Assembly: GCA_964520865.1 (NCBI GenBank) | Contig: CAZFOY010000002.1 | Location: 1 to 64,000, forward strand | Reading direction: 5' to 3' | Source of the DNA: CAVQCT01 sp964520865 | GTDB taxonomy: Bacteria > Zixibacteria > MSB-5A5 > GN15 > FEB-12 | DNA length: 64,000 nt | In this document: positions 53,559 through 63,560 of the stretch, piece by piece | Layout of the letters: the number at the start of each line of letters is the position of its first letter | Position numbering within the stretch: position 1 is the first letter of the stretch | The notes under the pieces: model-generated | Told to the model about the DNA's origin: nothing | Databases searched by the model: none | What the model saw: the letters and a program-made list of their open reading frames with translations, nothing else | Translations under genes and position numbers: made by a program

Positions 53559-53600
53559 GGTAGCCGCCACATTACCTATTTGCGATATTGCCTCTTCAGT

Positions 53601-53682
53601 TTATCAATTGCGAGAGCCGGAACCACTGCTTCGGATCGTTATCCGCATAGTATAGTCAATTGAGTTCTGTTAATCAATTGGT
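53601..53682. repeat. Three CAATTG-centred motifs upstream of the fusion kinase
   Basis: CAATTG occurs at 53605-53610, 53657-53662 and 53675-53680, each in an A/T-rich context close to TNATCAATTG. The second and third lie across the -35 and spacer of the promoter of this gene; the first lies in its 5' leader. This is typical of an operator or a set of enhancer sites. Confidence 0.5.
53649..53677 (-). promoter_or_regulatory. Sigma-70 promoter of the fusion kinase gene
   Basis: Minus strand: -35 TTGATT (53677-53672), 17 bases, -10 TATACT (53654-53649). The transcript would begin near 53641, giving a leader of about 80 bases before the ATG. A regulatory gene with a normal sigma-70 promoter can therefore itself control sigma-54 genes. 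Confidence 0.62.
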
Positions 53683-54196
53683 TATGTGCGATCACAAATC
53701 AGCCTGTCGTTCCATTCGAGAAATCGACTCGCTTGTCAAGATATGTACGTGGGAAATAGCACTGGAAGTAACCAGGCTGATCGGAAAGGACGCCCTTAGC
53801 AGAGCCGGTCCCTATCCCGATCAGGAAGTGTTCGCGTCACAGGATAGAGCTTGGTTGCCGTAAGGATGCTGTACGGACATGTAAGACAAGGTCTTAGGGT
53901 GGGCGTGGTGTTGCGCGACGCTGCGAACTCGCTCGCGACAGTCGGAACACCGCCGCGACAACACTGTTTCGATAGACATAGGTACAAGTTGACGGGCCGG
54001 GTTTGACTGCTCTCGTTGTCCGCTAACGGAAGATGACGACAGTTGCTCCTTTACTTCGCCAGGGCTTTCAGCTATGGTGATGTAACTTCACACGCCACCG
54101 ATTGGCGAATGCGAAAGTGTGGATGTTAATTGTCGGCCGATTTTGCCGAAATTGTAAGAACAGCAGAGATAGGAAAGCAGCAATGACAAGGAGTCC
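53683..54196. other. Intergenic region before glgB
   Basis: About 510 bases upstream of the glycogen operon. Small frames here have no ribosome site. I see no RNA gene, repeat or promoter that I can defend. AAGGAG lies just before the glgB start. Confidence 0.35.
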
Positions 54197-56182
54197 ATGG
54201 TGATAGACCACGAAAAGAATTCCCAAAATTCCCAAGCAACCACCTATGCCCGATCGAGTGGGTTTCCCGACACCGTGATTCATGGTCCGACGCTGCTTTC
54301 GGATTACGATGTTCACCTGTTCCGGGAGGGCAATCATCTCCGGGTTTACGAAAAACTCGGTGCACACAAAATGATTGTGGATGGTGTGGAGGGGGTACTT
54401 TTCGCAGTATGGGCGCCCAATGCCTACCTTGTCACCGTTATGGGGGACTTCAACGGGTGGAACCCGGAATCGCACGAACTCGCCCCGCGTTGGGACGGGT
54501 CCGGTATCTGGGAGGGTTTCGTACCCGGGTTGAGCGCAGGGGTGAGGTACAAATATCATATCGATTCCCTTAACAAGAGTTATCGAGCCGATAAGGGAGA
54601 TCCCTATGCCTTCCTCTGGGAGAAAGCCCCGCACACGGCATCGATCGTGCACGAACTGCAATATGACTGGAACGATGATAGCTGGATGAAAGAACGGCGG
54701 GAAAGCGATGCGTTACGGGAACCGATGTCGGTATACGAAGTCCATCTGGGTTCATGGCGACGTGTCCCCGACGATGACAACCGGTTTTTGACTTATAGAG
54801 AATTGGCTGATCAACTTCCTGCATACGTCAGGGAGATGGGCTTCACGCATGTGGAGTTCCTGCCGGTCATGGAGCATCCGTTCTACGGATCCTGGGGTTA
54901 TCAGACGTCCGGGTATTTTGCTCCTACGAGTCGATACGGCACGCCACAGGATTTCATGTATCTTGTCGATCAGCTTCATCAGAACGGAATCGCCGTGGTT
55001 CTTGACTGGGTTCCGTCTCATTTCCCGTCGGATTTGCACGGCCTTGCGTACTTCGATGGTACGCATCTGTACGAGCATGAAGATCCGCGAAAGGGTTTCC
55101 ATCCTGACTGGAAGAGCTACATATTCAATTACGGGCGCAACGAGGTCCGTAGTTTCTTGCTCAGCAGCGCCATCTTTTGGCTCGACCGCTACCATATCGA
55201 CGGACTCCGGGTAGACGCGGTAGCTTCGATGCTCTATCTCGATTACTCGCGGCAGAACGGAGATTGGATCCCGAATATGTACGGGGGGCGTGAGAATATC
55301 GAGGCGATAGATTTACTGCGTCGCTTCAACCAGGCGATCTACAGCGAATTTCCGGGCGCCCAGACAATCGCGGAGGAGTCCACCGCCTGGCCGATGGTCT
55401 CGCGACCGACCTATCTGGGAGGGCTCGGGTTCGGATTCAAATGGAACATGGGCTGGATGCACGATTCCCTCGACTACTTTTCCAAAGATCCCATCCATCG
55501 GAAGTTTCATCATAACCAGCTGACCTTCAGCATCTGGTACGCCTTCTATGAGAATTTCGTACTGCCGCTGTCGCATGACGAAGTGGTGCACGGTAAAGGT
55601 TCGCTGCTGAACAGCATGCCGGGTGAAGGCGGCGAGCGGTTTGCCAATCTTCGACTGCTCCTCGGGTATATGTGGACACACCCTGGCAAGAAACTGCTGT
55701 TTATGGGGGGAGAATTCGGACAGGGGGACGAATGGTATCACGAGAAGAGTCTTGACTGGCATCTTCTGCAGTATCCGCTCCAGAGCGGTTTGAAAAAATG
55801 GGTGCAGGATCTCAACGCGTTTTATCGTTCCGAGCCGACCCTCTTTGAACGTGATTTCGAGATGGATGGATTCCAATGGGTTGACTGCAATGACGCTGAC
55901 AACAGCGTTATCAGCTACATCAGGCGCGGATCATCCACCGACGATGTCCTCCTGGCAGTTTGTAATATGACGCCGGTTCCAAGGCTTGGTTACCGTGTTG
56001 GCGTGCCGCTCGATGGTCATTGGAAGGAAGTGCTGAACAGTGATGCCGGCGAGTATGAAGGAAGCGGGCTGGGGAATATGGGAGGCGTGACGGCCGAGCC
56101 GACACCGCTTCACGGCTTCGATAACTCGCTGACCCTTCTGCTGCCACCGCTTAGCGTCGTTGTTTTCAAGCGAGAAGCTTAA
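54197..56182 (+). CDS. glgB: 1,4-alpha-glucan branching enzyme
   Basis: 661 residues of GH13. An N-terminal CBM48-like domain (AVWAPNAYLVTVMGDFNGW split near residue 75) is followed by the catalytic barrel: conserved EVHLGSW, YFAPTSRYG, VLDWVPSHF, GLRVDAVASML (nucleophile Asp), IAEESTAW (acid Glu) and LSHDEVVHGKGS. The C-terminal beta domain ends in PPLSVVVFKREA. It makes alpha-1,6 branches in glycogen. An ATG at 54197 and a GTG at 54200 are both possible; AAGGAG lies just upstream. It is followed 124 bp later by malQ, so a glycogen storage and use operon is likely. Confidence 0.96.
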   Translation: MVIDHEKNSQNSQATTYARSSGFPDTVIHGPTLLSDYDVHLFREGNHLRVYEKLGAHKMIVDGVEGVLFAVWAPNAYLVTVMGDFNGWNPESHELAPRWDGSGIWEGFVPGLSAGVRYKYHIDSLNKSYRADKGDPYAFLWEKAPHTASIVHELQYDWNDDSWMKERRESDALREPMSVYEVHLGSWRRVPDDDNRFLTYRELADQLPAYVREMGFTHVEFLPVMEHPFYGSWGYQTSGYFAPTSRYGTPQDFMYLVDQLHQNGIAVVLDWVPSHFPSDLHGLAYFDGTHLYEHEDPRKGFHPDWKSYIFNYGRNEVRSFLLSSAIFWLDRYHIDGLRVDAVASMLYLDYSRQNGDWIPNMYGGRENIEAIDLLRRFNQAIYSEFPGAQTIAEESTAWPMVSRPTYLGGLGFGFKWNMGWMHDSLDYFSKDPIHRKFHHNQLTFSIWYAFYENFVLPLSHDEVVHGKGSLLNSMPGEGGERFANLRLLLGYMWTHPGKKLLFMGGEFGQGDEWYHEKSLDWHLLQYPLQSGLKKWVQDLNAFYRSEPTLFERDFEMDGFQWVDCNDADNSVISYIRRGSSTDDVLLAVCNMTPVPRLGYRVGVPLDGHWKEVLNSDAGEYEGSGLGNMGGVTAEPTPLHGFDNSLTLLLPPLSVVVFKREA

Positions 56183-56306
56183 GGGGCGGGCCGGTTATTC
56201 GGTGACGATCTCTCTGCAAACCGCCTAAGATGACACAGGGACGTGTCGATAATGGAAATACTCAGGGTAAGTTCGATCGACCGAATGGAATAAACAGGGA
56301 AGTAGT

Positions 56307-57812
56307 ATGAACCGACGCGGGAGCGGAATCCTCTTACACATTTCTTCGTTGCCATCCGCCTTTGGAGTCGGCGACTTTGGGCCGGCGGCAAATCGTTTCG
56401 CCGACTTTCTGTCTCTCGCCGGCCAGAGCTTTTGGCAGGTACTTCCCCTGAATCCCACCGATGCCGCATTAGGCAGTTCTCCCTACAGCAGCCCGTCAGC
56501 ATTTGCTCTCAACCCTTTGTTCATCAGTCCGGAGTTACTTGCCAGGGAGCATCTTCTCGAAAACGCCGAGCTTAGTTCGTTTCCGCATTTCCCCGAAGAA
56601 AAGGTAGATTTTGCCAAAGTACTTCCCTACAAGCGAAGGCTTCTTGAACAGGCATTCGTCGCCTTTCGTTCTGCCGGAGCAATGGCGGAGTATCGCCTTT
56701 TCTGTGAGCACAACGGCTATTGGCTGAACGACTTCGCGCTGTTTCAGTCATTGAAACACAAATTCCACGGACAGGTCTGGAGCGACTGGCCGGAAGATAT
56801 CCGCGATCGCCAGCCGCAAGCGCTGGAGGAGGCGTCAAGACAGCTCAGTGATGCGATTGAATACGAAAAATTTCTTCAGTTTGTATCTGCCCGACAGTGG
56901 TCGGAACTTCAGCAGTACTGCTCCGACCGGGGGATTCAGCTCATTGGCGATATACCGATCTATGTGAACTACGATAGCGCCGACGTATGGAGTCACCCGT
57001 ATATCTTCAAATTAAACCAGGAGAAGAAACCAACCGTCGTTGCAGGCGTTCCACCCGATTATTTCAGCGAAACCGGCCAGCTCTGGGGAAATCCGGTCTA
57101 TGACTGGGACGCTCTAAGGGATCGGAGATATGCCTGGTGGGTCAAACGGATGGAGCGCACCCTCGGGCTGTATGATCTGGCCCGCATAGATCACTTCCGC
57201 GGACTGGTAGCCTTCTGGGAGGTTCCGGCCCGCGAAGAAACAGCTATCAACGGCTATTGGGTAAAGGTCCCGACCGATGACTTCTTCTCGACTCTCAGTT
57301 CACACTTCTTCAATCTGCCGCTGATTGCCGAAGACCTCGGATATATCACCGCCGAAGTGCGCGAAGTTGTGCGATCACTTGGACTGCCCGGCATGAAGAT
57401 TCTCCAGTTCGCCTTTGGGGCAGATATGCCGGACCATCCGTACTTGCCACACAATTATGATCGTAATTGTGTCGTATACACCGGAACACACGACAATAAT
57501 ACCGTCCGCGGCTGGTTTGAGAACGAAGCCGACGACGAGTGCAAGCAGCGCCTGGCGCAATACTTTGGATTCAAACAGACGGCCGAGGAGATACCGTGGA
57601 CAATGGTCCGCGCGGCGATGATGTCGGTTGCGGATCTGGCGATTGCTCCTTTACAGGATATCGTCGGTCTCGGGGGCGAGGCGAGAATGAACAAGCCATC
57701 GGTCGCCAACGGTAACTGGTCCTGGCGATGCACCGAAGAAATGTTGTCCGATTCAGTCATTGATAAGCTCAAACAGGTAACACACATATTCGGTCGGGCC
57801 TCCGCCGTCTGA
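56307..57812 (+). CDS. malQ: 4-alpha-glucanotransferase (amylomaltase)
   Basis: 501 residues of GH77. The start RRGSGILLHISSLPSAFGVGDFG is typical. Catalytic motifs: GDIPIYVNYDSADVW, ARIDHFRGLVAFWEV (nucleophile Asp), IAEDLGYITAEV (acid Glu) and TGTHDNNTVRGWF. It moves glucan chains between maltodextrins and so recycles glycogen fragments. It follows glgB on the same strand. Length and motifs are complete. Confidence 0.96.
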   Translation: MNRRGSGILLHISSLPSAFGVGDFGPAANRFADFLSLAGQSFWQVLPLNPTDAALGSSPYSSPSAFALNPLFISPELLAREHLLENAELSSFPHFPEEKVDFAKVLPYKRRLLEQAFVAFRSAGAMAEYRLFCEHNGYWLNDFALFQSLKHKFHGQVWSDWPEDIRDRQPQALEEASRQLSDAIEYEKFLQFVSARQWSELQQYCSDRGIQLIGDIPIYVNYDSADVWSHPYIFKLNQEKKPTVVAGVPPDYFSETGQLWGNPVYDWDALRDRRYAWWVKRMERTLGLYDLARIDHFRGLVAFWEVPAREETAINGYWVKVPTDDFFSTLSSHFFNLPLIAEDLGYITAEVREVVRSLGLPGMKILQFAFGADMPDHPYLPHNYDRNCVVYTGTHDNNTVRGWFENEADDECKQRLAQYFGFKQTAEEIPWTMVRAAMMSVADLAIAPLQDIVGLGGEARMNKPSVANGNWSWRCTEEMLSDSVIDKLKQVTHIFGRASAV

Positions 57813-57814
57813 TC

Positions 57815-57832
57815 GGGGCCGGATTCGGCTCC
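57815..57832 (+). terminator. Hairpin after malQ
   Basis: GGGGCCG at 57815-57821 and CGGCTCC at 57826-57832 pair over seven bases (one G-U) with loop GATT. There is no T-run, so it is a weak terminator candidate. Confidence 0.4.
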
Positions 57833-58034
57833 GAGCGCGGCATTCCGCTCGCAGGAACACTCTCACCGCACGGCTGTTACTATGTACTGACCTCGCGGAC
57901 AATGGTTAATGAGGGTCTACTTTGAGGCCTGGCGGCCGATTTTAGTTGGACGAGCGTGGCCCCGAGGCTTAACTTCGCAGACAAGCACAAACTGATTCGG
58001 GGAGGTTCGGACGTTACTTACGGAAAGGCACACT

Positions 58035-60716
58035 ATGACTCCAGGCGAGCGATCAGAAATACAAAGAGAAATCGAGTACGAGAACCGGGAATGGCTTGAT
58101 TCTCTTGATTACGTCTATCAGAACGAAGGCCCGAATCGAGTCCGGGAATTACTGCGTAAACTGCAGCTTCGTGCCCAACAGCACGGCGTTCACATTCACT
58201 TCACGGCCAACACCCCGTACATTAATACCATCCCTGCCGATCGTCAGCCGGTCTATCCGGGCAGCCGGGAAATCGAGCGAAGAATCAAGAGCATCCTTCG
58301 ATGGAACGCGATGGCCATGGTGGTGCGGGCGAATCGGACTGCCAGCGGGATTGGTGGACATATCTCCACCTATGCCTCGACTGCCACCTTGTTCGAAGTC
58401 GGATTCAATCATTTTTTCCACGCCAAGAGGGAAGACTCCACCGAAGGAGATATCATCTATTTTCAGGGACATGCTGCCCCGGGCGTTTATGCCCGGGCGT
58501 TCCTCGAAGGACGTATTTCGGAGAAGCATCTTGAGAACTTCCGTCGGGAGCTCAAGCCGGGTGGTGGATTGTCGTCGTATCCGCATCCTTATCTGATGCC
58601 GGATTTCTGGGAGTTTCCGACGGTGTCGATGGGTCTCTCGCCGATCATGGCGATTTATCAGGCGAGATTCAGCCGCTATTTGAAAGACCGGTCGCTTCGC
58701 AAAACAAGCGGACAGAAAGTCTGGGCGTTCCTTGGCGACGGTGAGCTGGATGAACCGGAGTCGCTCGGCGCGATTACTCTGGCATCGCGGGAGCAGCTCG
58801 ACAATCTCATATTTGTCATCAACTGCAATCTACAGAGACTGGACGGCCCCGTCAGGGGCAATGGAAAAGTCATTCAGGAACTGGAAGCAGCGTTCCGCGG
58901 CGCCGGATGGAATGTAATAAAGGTTATCTGGGGGGCGGACTGGGATCCACTCCTGGCTAACGATAGATACGGCCTGCTGGCGAAACGGATGGAAGAGACT
59001 CCCGACGGCCAGTATCAGAAATACTCGGTGACCGGTGGCGACTATATCCGCAAAGATTTCTTCGGCGCCGATCCGCGTCTGCTGGAGTTAGTGCAGCACT
59101 ATTCCGATGAACAGCTCCAGAAACTCCGCCGTGGCGGTCATGATCCGGAAAAAGTATACGCTGCCTACAAAGCGGCGGTGGATCACCGCGGTTCCCCCAC
59201 AGTGATTCTGGCCAAAACCATTAAGGGTTACGGCCTCGGCGAAGCAGGCGAGGGCAGGAACGTCACGCACCAACAGAAGAAGCTTAACGAGCAGGAACTC
59301 CGTGAATTCCGAAGCCGGTTCGGCATCCCTATTTCCGATGACGAAATAGCCGAGACGCCGTTCTATCGACCTTCGGAAGAGAGCGAAGAAATGCAATATA
59401 TGCGGGAACGTCGGCTGGAACTGGGGGGATATGTTCCGCGCCGGATGGTGACTGTCAAGCCGATAGATCCGCCGCCGGCCGATATATTCGAAGATTTCTA
59501 TCTCGGTTCCGGCGAACGTGAAGTTGCCACTACGATGGCGTTCGTTCACCTCCTGTCGAAACTTCTGGCCGATGAAAAGCTCGGTAAATACATCGTACCG
59601 ATTGTCCCGGACGAAGCCAGGACGTTCGGTATGGAGTCGCTTTTCCGCAAGGTGGGCATTTACTCACACCAGGGCCAGATATACGAACCGGTGGACAAAG
59701 AAAGTCTCCTCTATTATAAGGAAGCAACCGACGGACAGATTCTCGAAGAAGGTATCACCGAAGCAGGTGCGATGTCATCGTTCATTGCGGCGGCAACCGC
59801 TTATGCTACTCACGGCCTGAATATGATACCGTTCTTTATTTTCTATTCGATGTTCGGATTCCAGCGGATCGGCGACCTGATTTGGGCGGCCGGCGATGTG
59901 CGGGCCAGAGGTTTCCTCCTTGGCGGGACCTCCGGACGCACTACGCTCGCGGGAGAAGGGCTGCAGCATCAGGATGGACACAGTCATCTACTCGCTTTCG
60001 CGCATCCGTCGGTCAAGGCATACGATCCGGCATTCGCCTACGAACTGGCCGTCATTATCAGGGACGGTATTCATCGTATGCTCGAAAAGCAGGAGAGTGT
60101 ATTCTATTACCTGACGGTGATGAACGAGTTCTACAAGATGCCACCAATGCCCAAAGGCGTCACCGACGGAATTATCAAGGGGATGTACCGATTCAAGAAG
60201 AGTTCGAACCAGCAGTCTGAATTCCGGGCCCATCTGTTCGGCAGCGGGACTATCCTGAACGAAGTAATCAAAGCGCAACAGATTCTCGAGGAGAATTTCG
60301 ACATAGCTGCGGAAGTGTGGAGTGTAACGAGCTACAAAGAGCTCTACTTCGACGGTATAGAAACGGAAAGATGGAACTGGCGCAATTTCGACAAGAAGCC
60401 GAAGGCGCCGTACGTGAGTGCGTTACTTGCCGATGAGAAGGGAGTATTCGTGGCCGCCTCGGACTATGTCAAGGCGCTGCCCGCCTCGATTGCCAAATGG
60501 ATCCCCGGACCGTTGACGGTGCTGGGAACCGACGGATACGGGCGGAGCGATACAAGGGATGCCCTGCGGGACTTCTTTGAAGTAGATGCGAACAACATTG
60601 CCTTCGCAGCCCTGGTGGCAATGCACCGGGAAGGAAAAGTCGAAGCTTCGGTCGTAAAAAAAGCGCAGAAGGATCTTGCCATTGACCCGAAGAAATCTAA
60701 CCCGCTCTTTTCGTAA
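58035..60716 (+). CDS. aceE: Pyruvate dehydrogenase E1, homodimeric type
   Basis: 893 residues of the AceE family. The N-terminal thiamine domain carries ASTATLFEVGFNHFF and the TPP/metal motif GDGELDEPESLG ... NCNLQ. Middle motifs GESTxIxxRT-like VAYA-type regions and the C-terminal transketolase domain (GMESLFRKVGIYSHQGQIYEP, GRTTLAGEGLQHQDGHS) are in the expected order. It decarboxylates pyruvate and loads the acetyl group on E2's lipoyl arm. GGAAAGG lies before the ATG. It is the first gene of a three-gene operon, E1-E2-E3. The single-chain E1 is found mainly in Proteobacteria and some other diderms, whereas many others use a two-chain E1. Confidence 0.95.
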   Translation: MTPGERSEIQREIEYENREWLDSLDYVYQNEGPNRVRELLRKLQLRAQQHGVHIHFTANTPYINTIPADRQPVYPGSREIERRIKSILRWNAMAMVVRANRTASGIGGHISTYASTATLFEVGFNHFFHAKREDSTEGDIIYFQGHAAPGVYARAFLEGRISEKHLENFRRELKPGGGLSSYPHPYLMPDFWEFPTVSMGLSPIMAIYQARFSRYLKDRSLRKTSGQKVWAFLGDGELDEPESLGAITLASREQLDNLIFVINCNLQRLDGPVRGNGKVIQELEAAFRGAGWNVIKVIWGADWDPLLANDRYGLLAKRMEETPDGQYQKYSVTGGDYIRKDFFGADPRLLELVQHYSDEQLQKLRRGGHDPEKVYAAYKAAVDHRGSPTVILAKTIKGYGLGEAGEGRNVTHQQKKLNEQELREFRSRFGIPISDDEIAETPFYRPSEESEEMQYMRERRLELGGYVPRRMVTVKPIDPPPADIFEDFYLGSGEREVATTMAFVHLLSKLLADEKLGKYIVPIVPDEARTFGMESLFRKVGIYSHQGQIYEPVDKESLLYYKEATDGQILEEGITEAGAMSSFIAAATAYATHGLNMIPFFIFYSMFGFQRIGDLIWAAGDVRARGFLLGGTSGRTTLAGEGLQHQDGHSHLLAFAHPSVKAYDPAFAYELAVIIRDGIHRMLEKQESVFYYLTVMNEFYKMPPMPKGVTDGIIKGMYRFKKSSNQQSEFRAHLFGSGTILNEVIKAQQILEENFDIAAEVWSVTSYKELYFDGIETERWNWRNFDKKPKAPYVSALLADEKGVFVAASDYVKALPASIAKWIPGPLTVLGTDGYGRSDTRDALRDFFEVDANNIAFAALVAMHREGKVEASVVKKAQKDLAIDPKKSNPLFS

Positions 60717-60730
60717 GAGAGGACAACTTT

Positions 60731-62107
60731 ATGACTAAAGATATCAAGATCCCTGACATAGGTGAAAAGGTAGAAAAAGGAAGTGTCGTCTCCGTTCTTG
60801 TCGCCAAGGGGGACGCGGTCGAACTGGATCAGGCGATTATCGAGTTCGAAACGGAAAAAGCGGTCGTTGAGATCCCCTCCCCCGAGCATGGAAAGATCAT
60901 TGAAGTGCTGGTAAAGGAAGGAGACACGCTCAAGATCGGCGACGTGATCGCCCGGATCGACACCGATGCTGCCTTGGAACGACCGGAACCTGAAGCTGCG
61001 GCTCCACCGCGTCACGAAATTCAGCCGGAAAAGCCCGCACCTCAGGACGAGACCGAGGTCACTGAGGTCCGGCAGTCTTCGCCGCCGACACCGAGTCGGG
61101 AACCGGCGTCTGCCCCTCCGCCGAGCGCCGGCCAGACGGAAGATACCGTAATTCTTATGCAGGGGCCGGTAGAGATCCCTCGTATACCTGCCGCCGCCTC
61201 ACCGACTGTCCGTCGTCTCGCCCGCGAACTTGGCGCCGATATCAACGCCATTCGCGGTAGCGGACCGGGCGATCGAATCACCGCTGACGATGTCAAAGAG
61301 TACATAAAGCAAGTAGTATCAGGAGGAAAAGGGGTATCGGTCGGGCCGAGCACGACGCGTCAGTTGCCCGACTTCGGCAATTGGGGAACGATCGAGCGCG
61401 AAACGATTTCAAGCGTCCGGGGTGTGATTGCGGAGAATACAGCCTTTGCATGGAGTGCTATTCCCCATGTTACTCAGTTTGACCAGGCAGATATCACTGA
61501 GCTGGAAAGATTCCGCGCCAGGCACGGCGAGAAGGTTCGCGAGCAGGGGGGAAGGCTGACCATCACGCCGATAGTGATGAAGATTATAGTCGAAGCACTC
61601 AAACAGTTTCCGAAATTCAATGCTTCGATCGATACCTTGCGCGATGAGATCGTCTACAAGAAATACTATCACATCGGAATGGCCGTCGACACCGAGCGCG
61701 GCCTGTTGATGCCGGTCGTGCGGGATGCAGACAAAAAGTCCATCGTAGAACTTGCTATTGAAATCAAGCAGCTGGCTGACCGGGCAAGAAGCAGACGGCT
61801 CTCTCCGGAAGATATGGAAGGCGGCAGTTTCTCCATCTCGAATCAGGGAGGAATAGGCGGAACGAACTTCACGCCGATAATCTTTTGGCCGCAGGTTGCC
61901 ATACTCGGCATAAGTCGCAACAGCCCTCAGCCGCTACTTGTCGATGGTGAGTGGCAGTCACGGCAGGTCCTCCCGCTGTCACTTTCTTACGACCATCGTA
62001 TTATCGACGGGGCGGATGCCGCGAGATTTCTGCGATGGGTCGTCGAGGCACTGGAAAATCCGCTCATGCTCATATTTGAGGGACGAAACTTGGAGCCGGG
62101 AAACTGA
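60731..62107 (+). CDS. aceF: Pyruvate dehydrogenase E2, dihydrolipoamide acetyltransferase
   Basis: 458 residues. One lipoyl domain (about 5-80) with the lipoyl-lysine region FETEKAVVEIPSPEHG; a long Pro/Ala/Glu linker (about 85-150); a peripheral-subunit-binding domain (about 158-195, PTVRRLARELGADINAIRGSGPGDRITADDVKEY shown in part); and the catalytic domain ending with SYDHRIIDGADAARFL (His and Asp catalytic). It passes acetyl groups from E1 to CoA. It begins 14 bp after E1. One lipoyl domain instead of three, unlike E. coli AceF. Confidence 0.95.
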   Translation: MTKDIKIPDIGEKVEKGSVVSVLVAKGDAVELDQAIIEFETEKAVVEIPSPEHGKIIEVLVKEGDTLKIGDVIARIDTDAALERPEPEAAAPPRHEIQPEKPAPQDETEVTEVRQSSPPTPSREPASAPPPSAGQTEDTVILMQGPVEIPRIPAAASPTVRRLARELGADINAIRGSGPGDRITADDVKEYIKQVVSGGKGVSVGPSTTRQLPDFGNWGTIERETISSVRGVIAENTAFAWSAIPHVTQFDQADITELERFRARHGEKVREQGGRLTITPIVMKIIVEALKQFPKFNASIDTLRDEIVYKKYYHIGMAVDTERGLLMPVVRDADKKSIVELAIEIKQLADRARSRRLSPEDMEGGSFSISNQGGIGGTNFTPIIFWPQVAILGISRNSPQPLLVDGEWQSRQVLPLSLSYDHRIIDGADAARFLRWVVEALENPLMLIFEGRNLEPGN

Positions 62108-62135
62108 CCTCCGATCAGATATAGGGAATCAGGTT

Positions 62136-63560
62136 ATGGTAGATAAGAAAATGGCAACGCAGCTGGTAGTGGTAGGCGGGGGACCGGGCGGATATGCGGC
62201 CGCATTTCTGGCCGCCGACATGGGCATGCAAGTAACCCTGGTCGATCCGGACAAAAATCCGGGCGGCGTCTGTTTGTATCGGGGATGTATCCCTTCGAAG
62301 GCACTCCTGCACGTGGCGAAACTGATTCACGAAGCTTCGGAAGCTGAAGCCTGGGGCGTGCATTTCGAGAAACCCAGCTTCGATTTGGATAGAATCCGGG
62401 CATGGAAAGACGAGGTTGTCGACAAACTCACCGGAGGAGTGGGGCAACTTACCAAACAACGAAAGATCACCCACATTCGGGGGATGGCGAAGTTTATTGA
62501 TGCCAACACGATTTCAATCGACAAAGTCGGCGGCGGCAGCGAGTCGCTTACCTTCGAGCACGCGATCCTCGCATCCGGCTCGGAGCCTGCCAGAATACCC
62601 GGCTTTCCGAAATCTCCAAACATTCTGGATTCAACCACGGCGCTGGATCTGGAAAGTATCCCGAAGACGCTTCTCGTGATTGGAGGAGGGTATATCGGAC
62701 TGGAATTGGGGACGGTTTATGCTACGCTGGGATCGAAAGTGACTCTGGTCGAGATGACTTCGGGGCTGCTGCCCGGCGTTGATCGTGATCTTGTCAACGT
62801 GGTTCAGAAAAGGATAACCTCGCTGTTCGATACAGTTCTTCTGAACACCAAAGTGAGCGAACTCAAGGATCAGAAGAACGGGTTGAAGGCGTCATTCGAA
62901 GGAAAGGGTGCCGATAAGCAATCCGGACTGTTCGAAAAGGTCCTTGTTTCGGTCGGTCGACGGCCACTTTCGGCGAACCTCGGACTCGAGAATACAAAAA
63001 TACAGCTGACTCAGCGCGGGTTCGTGAAAGTCGACGAGCAGCTTCGAACTGATGAACCGAGCATATTCGCAATCGGCGATGTGGTCGGCGAACCGATGCT
63101 GGCGCACAAGGCGTCACACGAGGGACGGACCGCGGTAGAAGCGATTGCCGGTCAGAAAGTAGCGTTTGAACCGCATGCGATACCGGCCGTCGTATTCACC
63201 GATCCGGAAATCGCATGGTGCGGCACGACTGAAAGCGAAGCAAAGAGCAAGGGGCAGCAGGTCAGTGTCGCTAAATTTCCCTGGGGTGCCTCGGGGCGAG
63301 CCGCGACCCTGGGCCGGAGTGACGGCCTCACGAAACTCATTATCGATCCGGAAACGGAACGTGTCCTCGGCCTGGGGCTGGTCGGTCCGGGTGCCGGTGA
63401 GCTGATAGCCGAAGGTGTCGTGGCCATAGAAATGGGTGCCCTGGCCAGCGATATCGGACTCTCGATCCACCCGCATCCGACACTTTCGGAAACGATTATG
63501 GAGGCGGCCGACTTGTTCTACGGTACTTCGACGCATTACTACCGACCGAAGCGTCGATAG
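62136..63560 (+). CDS. lpdA: Dihydrolipoamide dehydrogenase (E3)
   Basis: About 474 residues from ATG 62136, preceded by AGGGA; an upstream frame extends into E2 and is unlikely. The N-terminus has the FAD motif VVVGGGPGGYAAAFLA, the redox disulfide GGVCLYRGCIPSKA, the second nucleotide motif LVIGGGYIGLELGT, and the FAD loop SIFAIGDVVGEPMLAHKA. The C-terminal dimer domain ends with HPHPTLSET, where the active-site His lies. It reoxidises the lipoyl arm and makes NADH. Third gene of the pyruvate dehydrogenase operon, 28 bp after E2. Confidence 0.96.
   Translation: MVDKKMATQLVVVGGGPGGYAAAFLAADMGMQVTLVDPDKNPGGVCLYRGCIPSKALLHVAKLIHEASEAEAWGVHFEKPSFDLDRIRAWKDEVVDKLTGGVGQLTKQRKITHIRGMAKFIDANTISIDKVGGGSESLTFEHAILASGSEPARIPGFPKSPNILDSTTALDLESIPKTLLVIGGGYIGLELGTVYATLGSKVTLVEMTSGLLPGVDRDLVNVVQKRITSLFDTVLLNTKVSELKDQKNGLKASFEGKGADKQSGLFEKVLVSVGRRPLSANLGLENTKIQLTQRGFVKVDEQLRTDEPSIFAIGDVVGEPMLAHKASHEGRTAVEAIAGQKVAFEPHAIPAVVFTDPEIAWCGTTESEAKSKGQQVSVAKFPWGASGRAATLGRSDGLTKLIIDPETERVLGLGLVGPGAGELIAEGVVAIEMGALASDIGLSIHPHPTLSETIMEAADLFYGTSTHYYRPKRR

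Noticed and set aside
53660..53863. 67-residue frame upstream of glgB
   Set aside because: It covers the promoter of the divergent kinase gene and has no ribosome site.
54068..54661. Minus-strand 197-residue frame
   Set aside because: It overlaps the glgB start antisense and shows no family motif.
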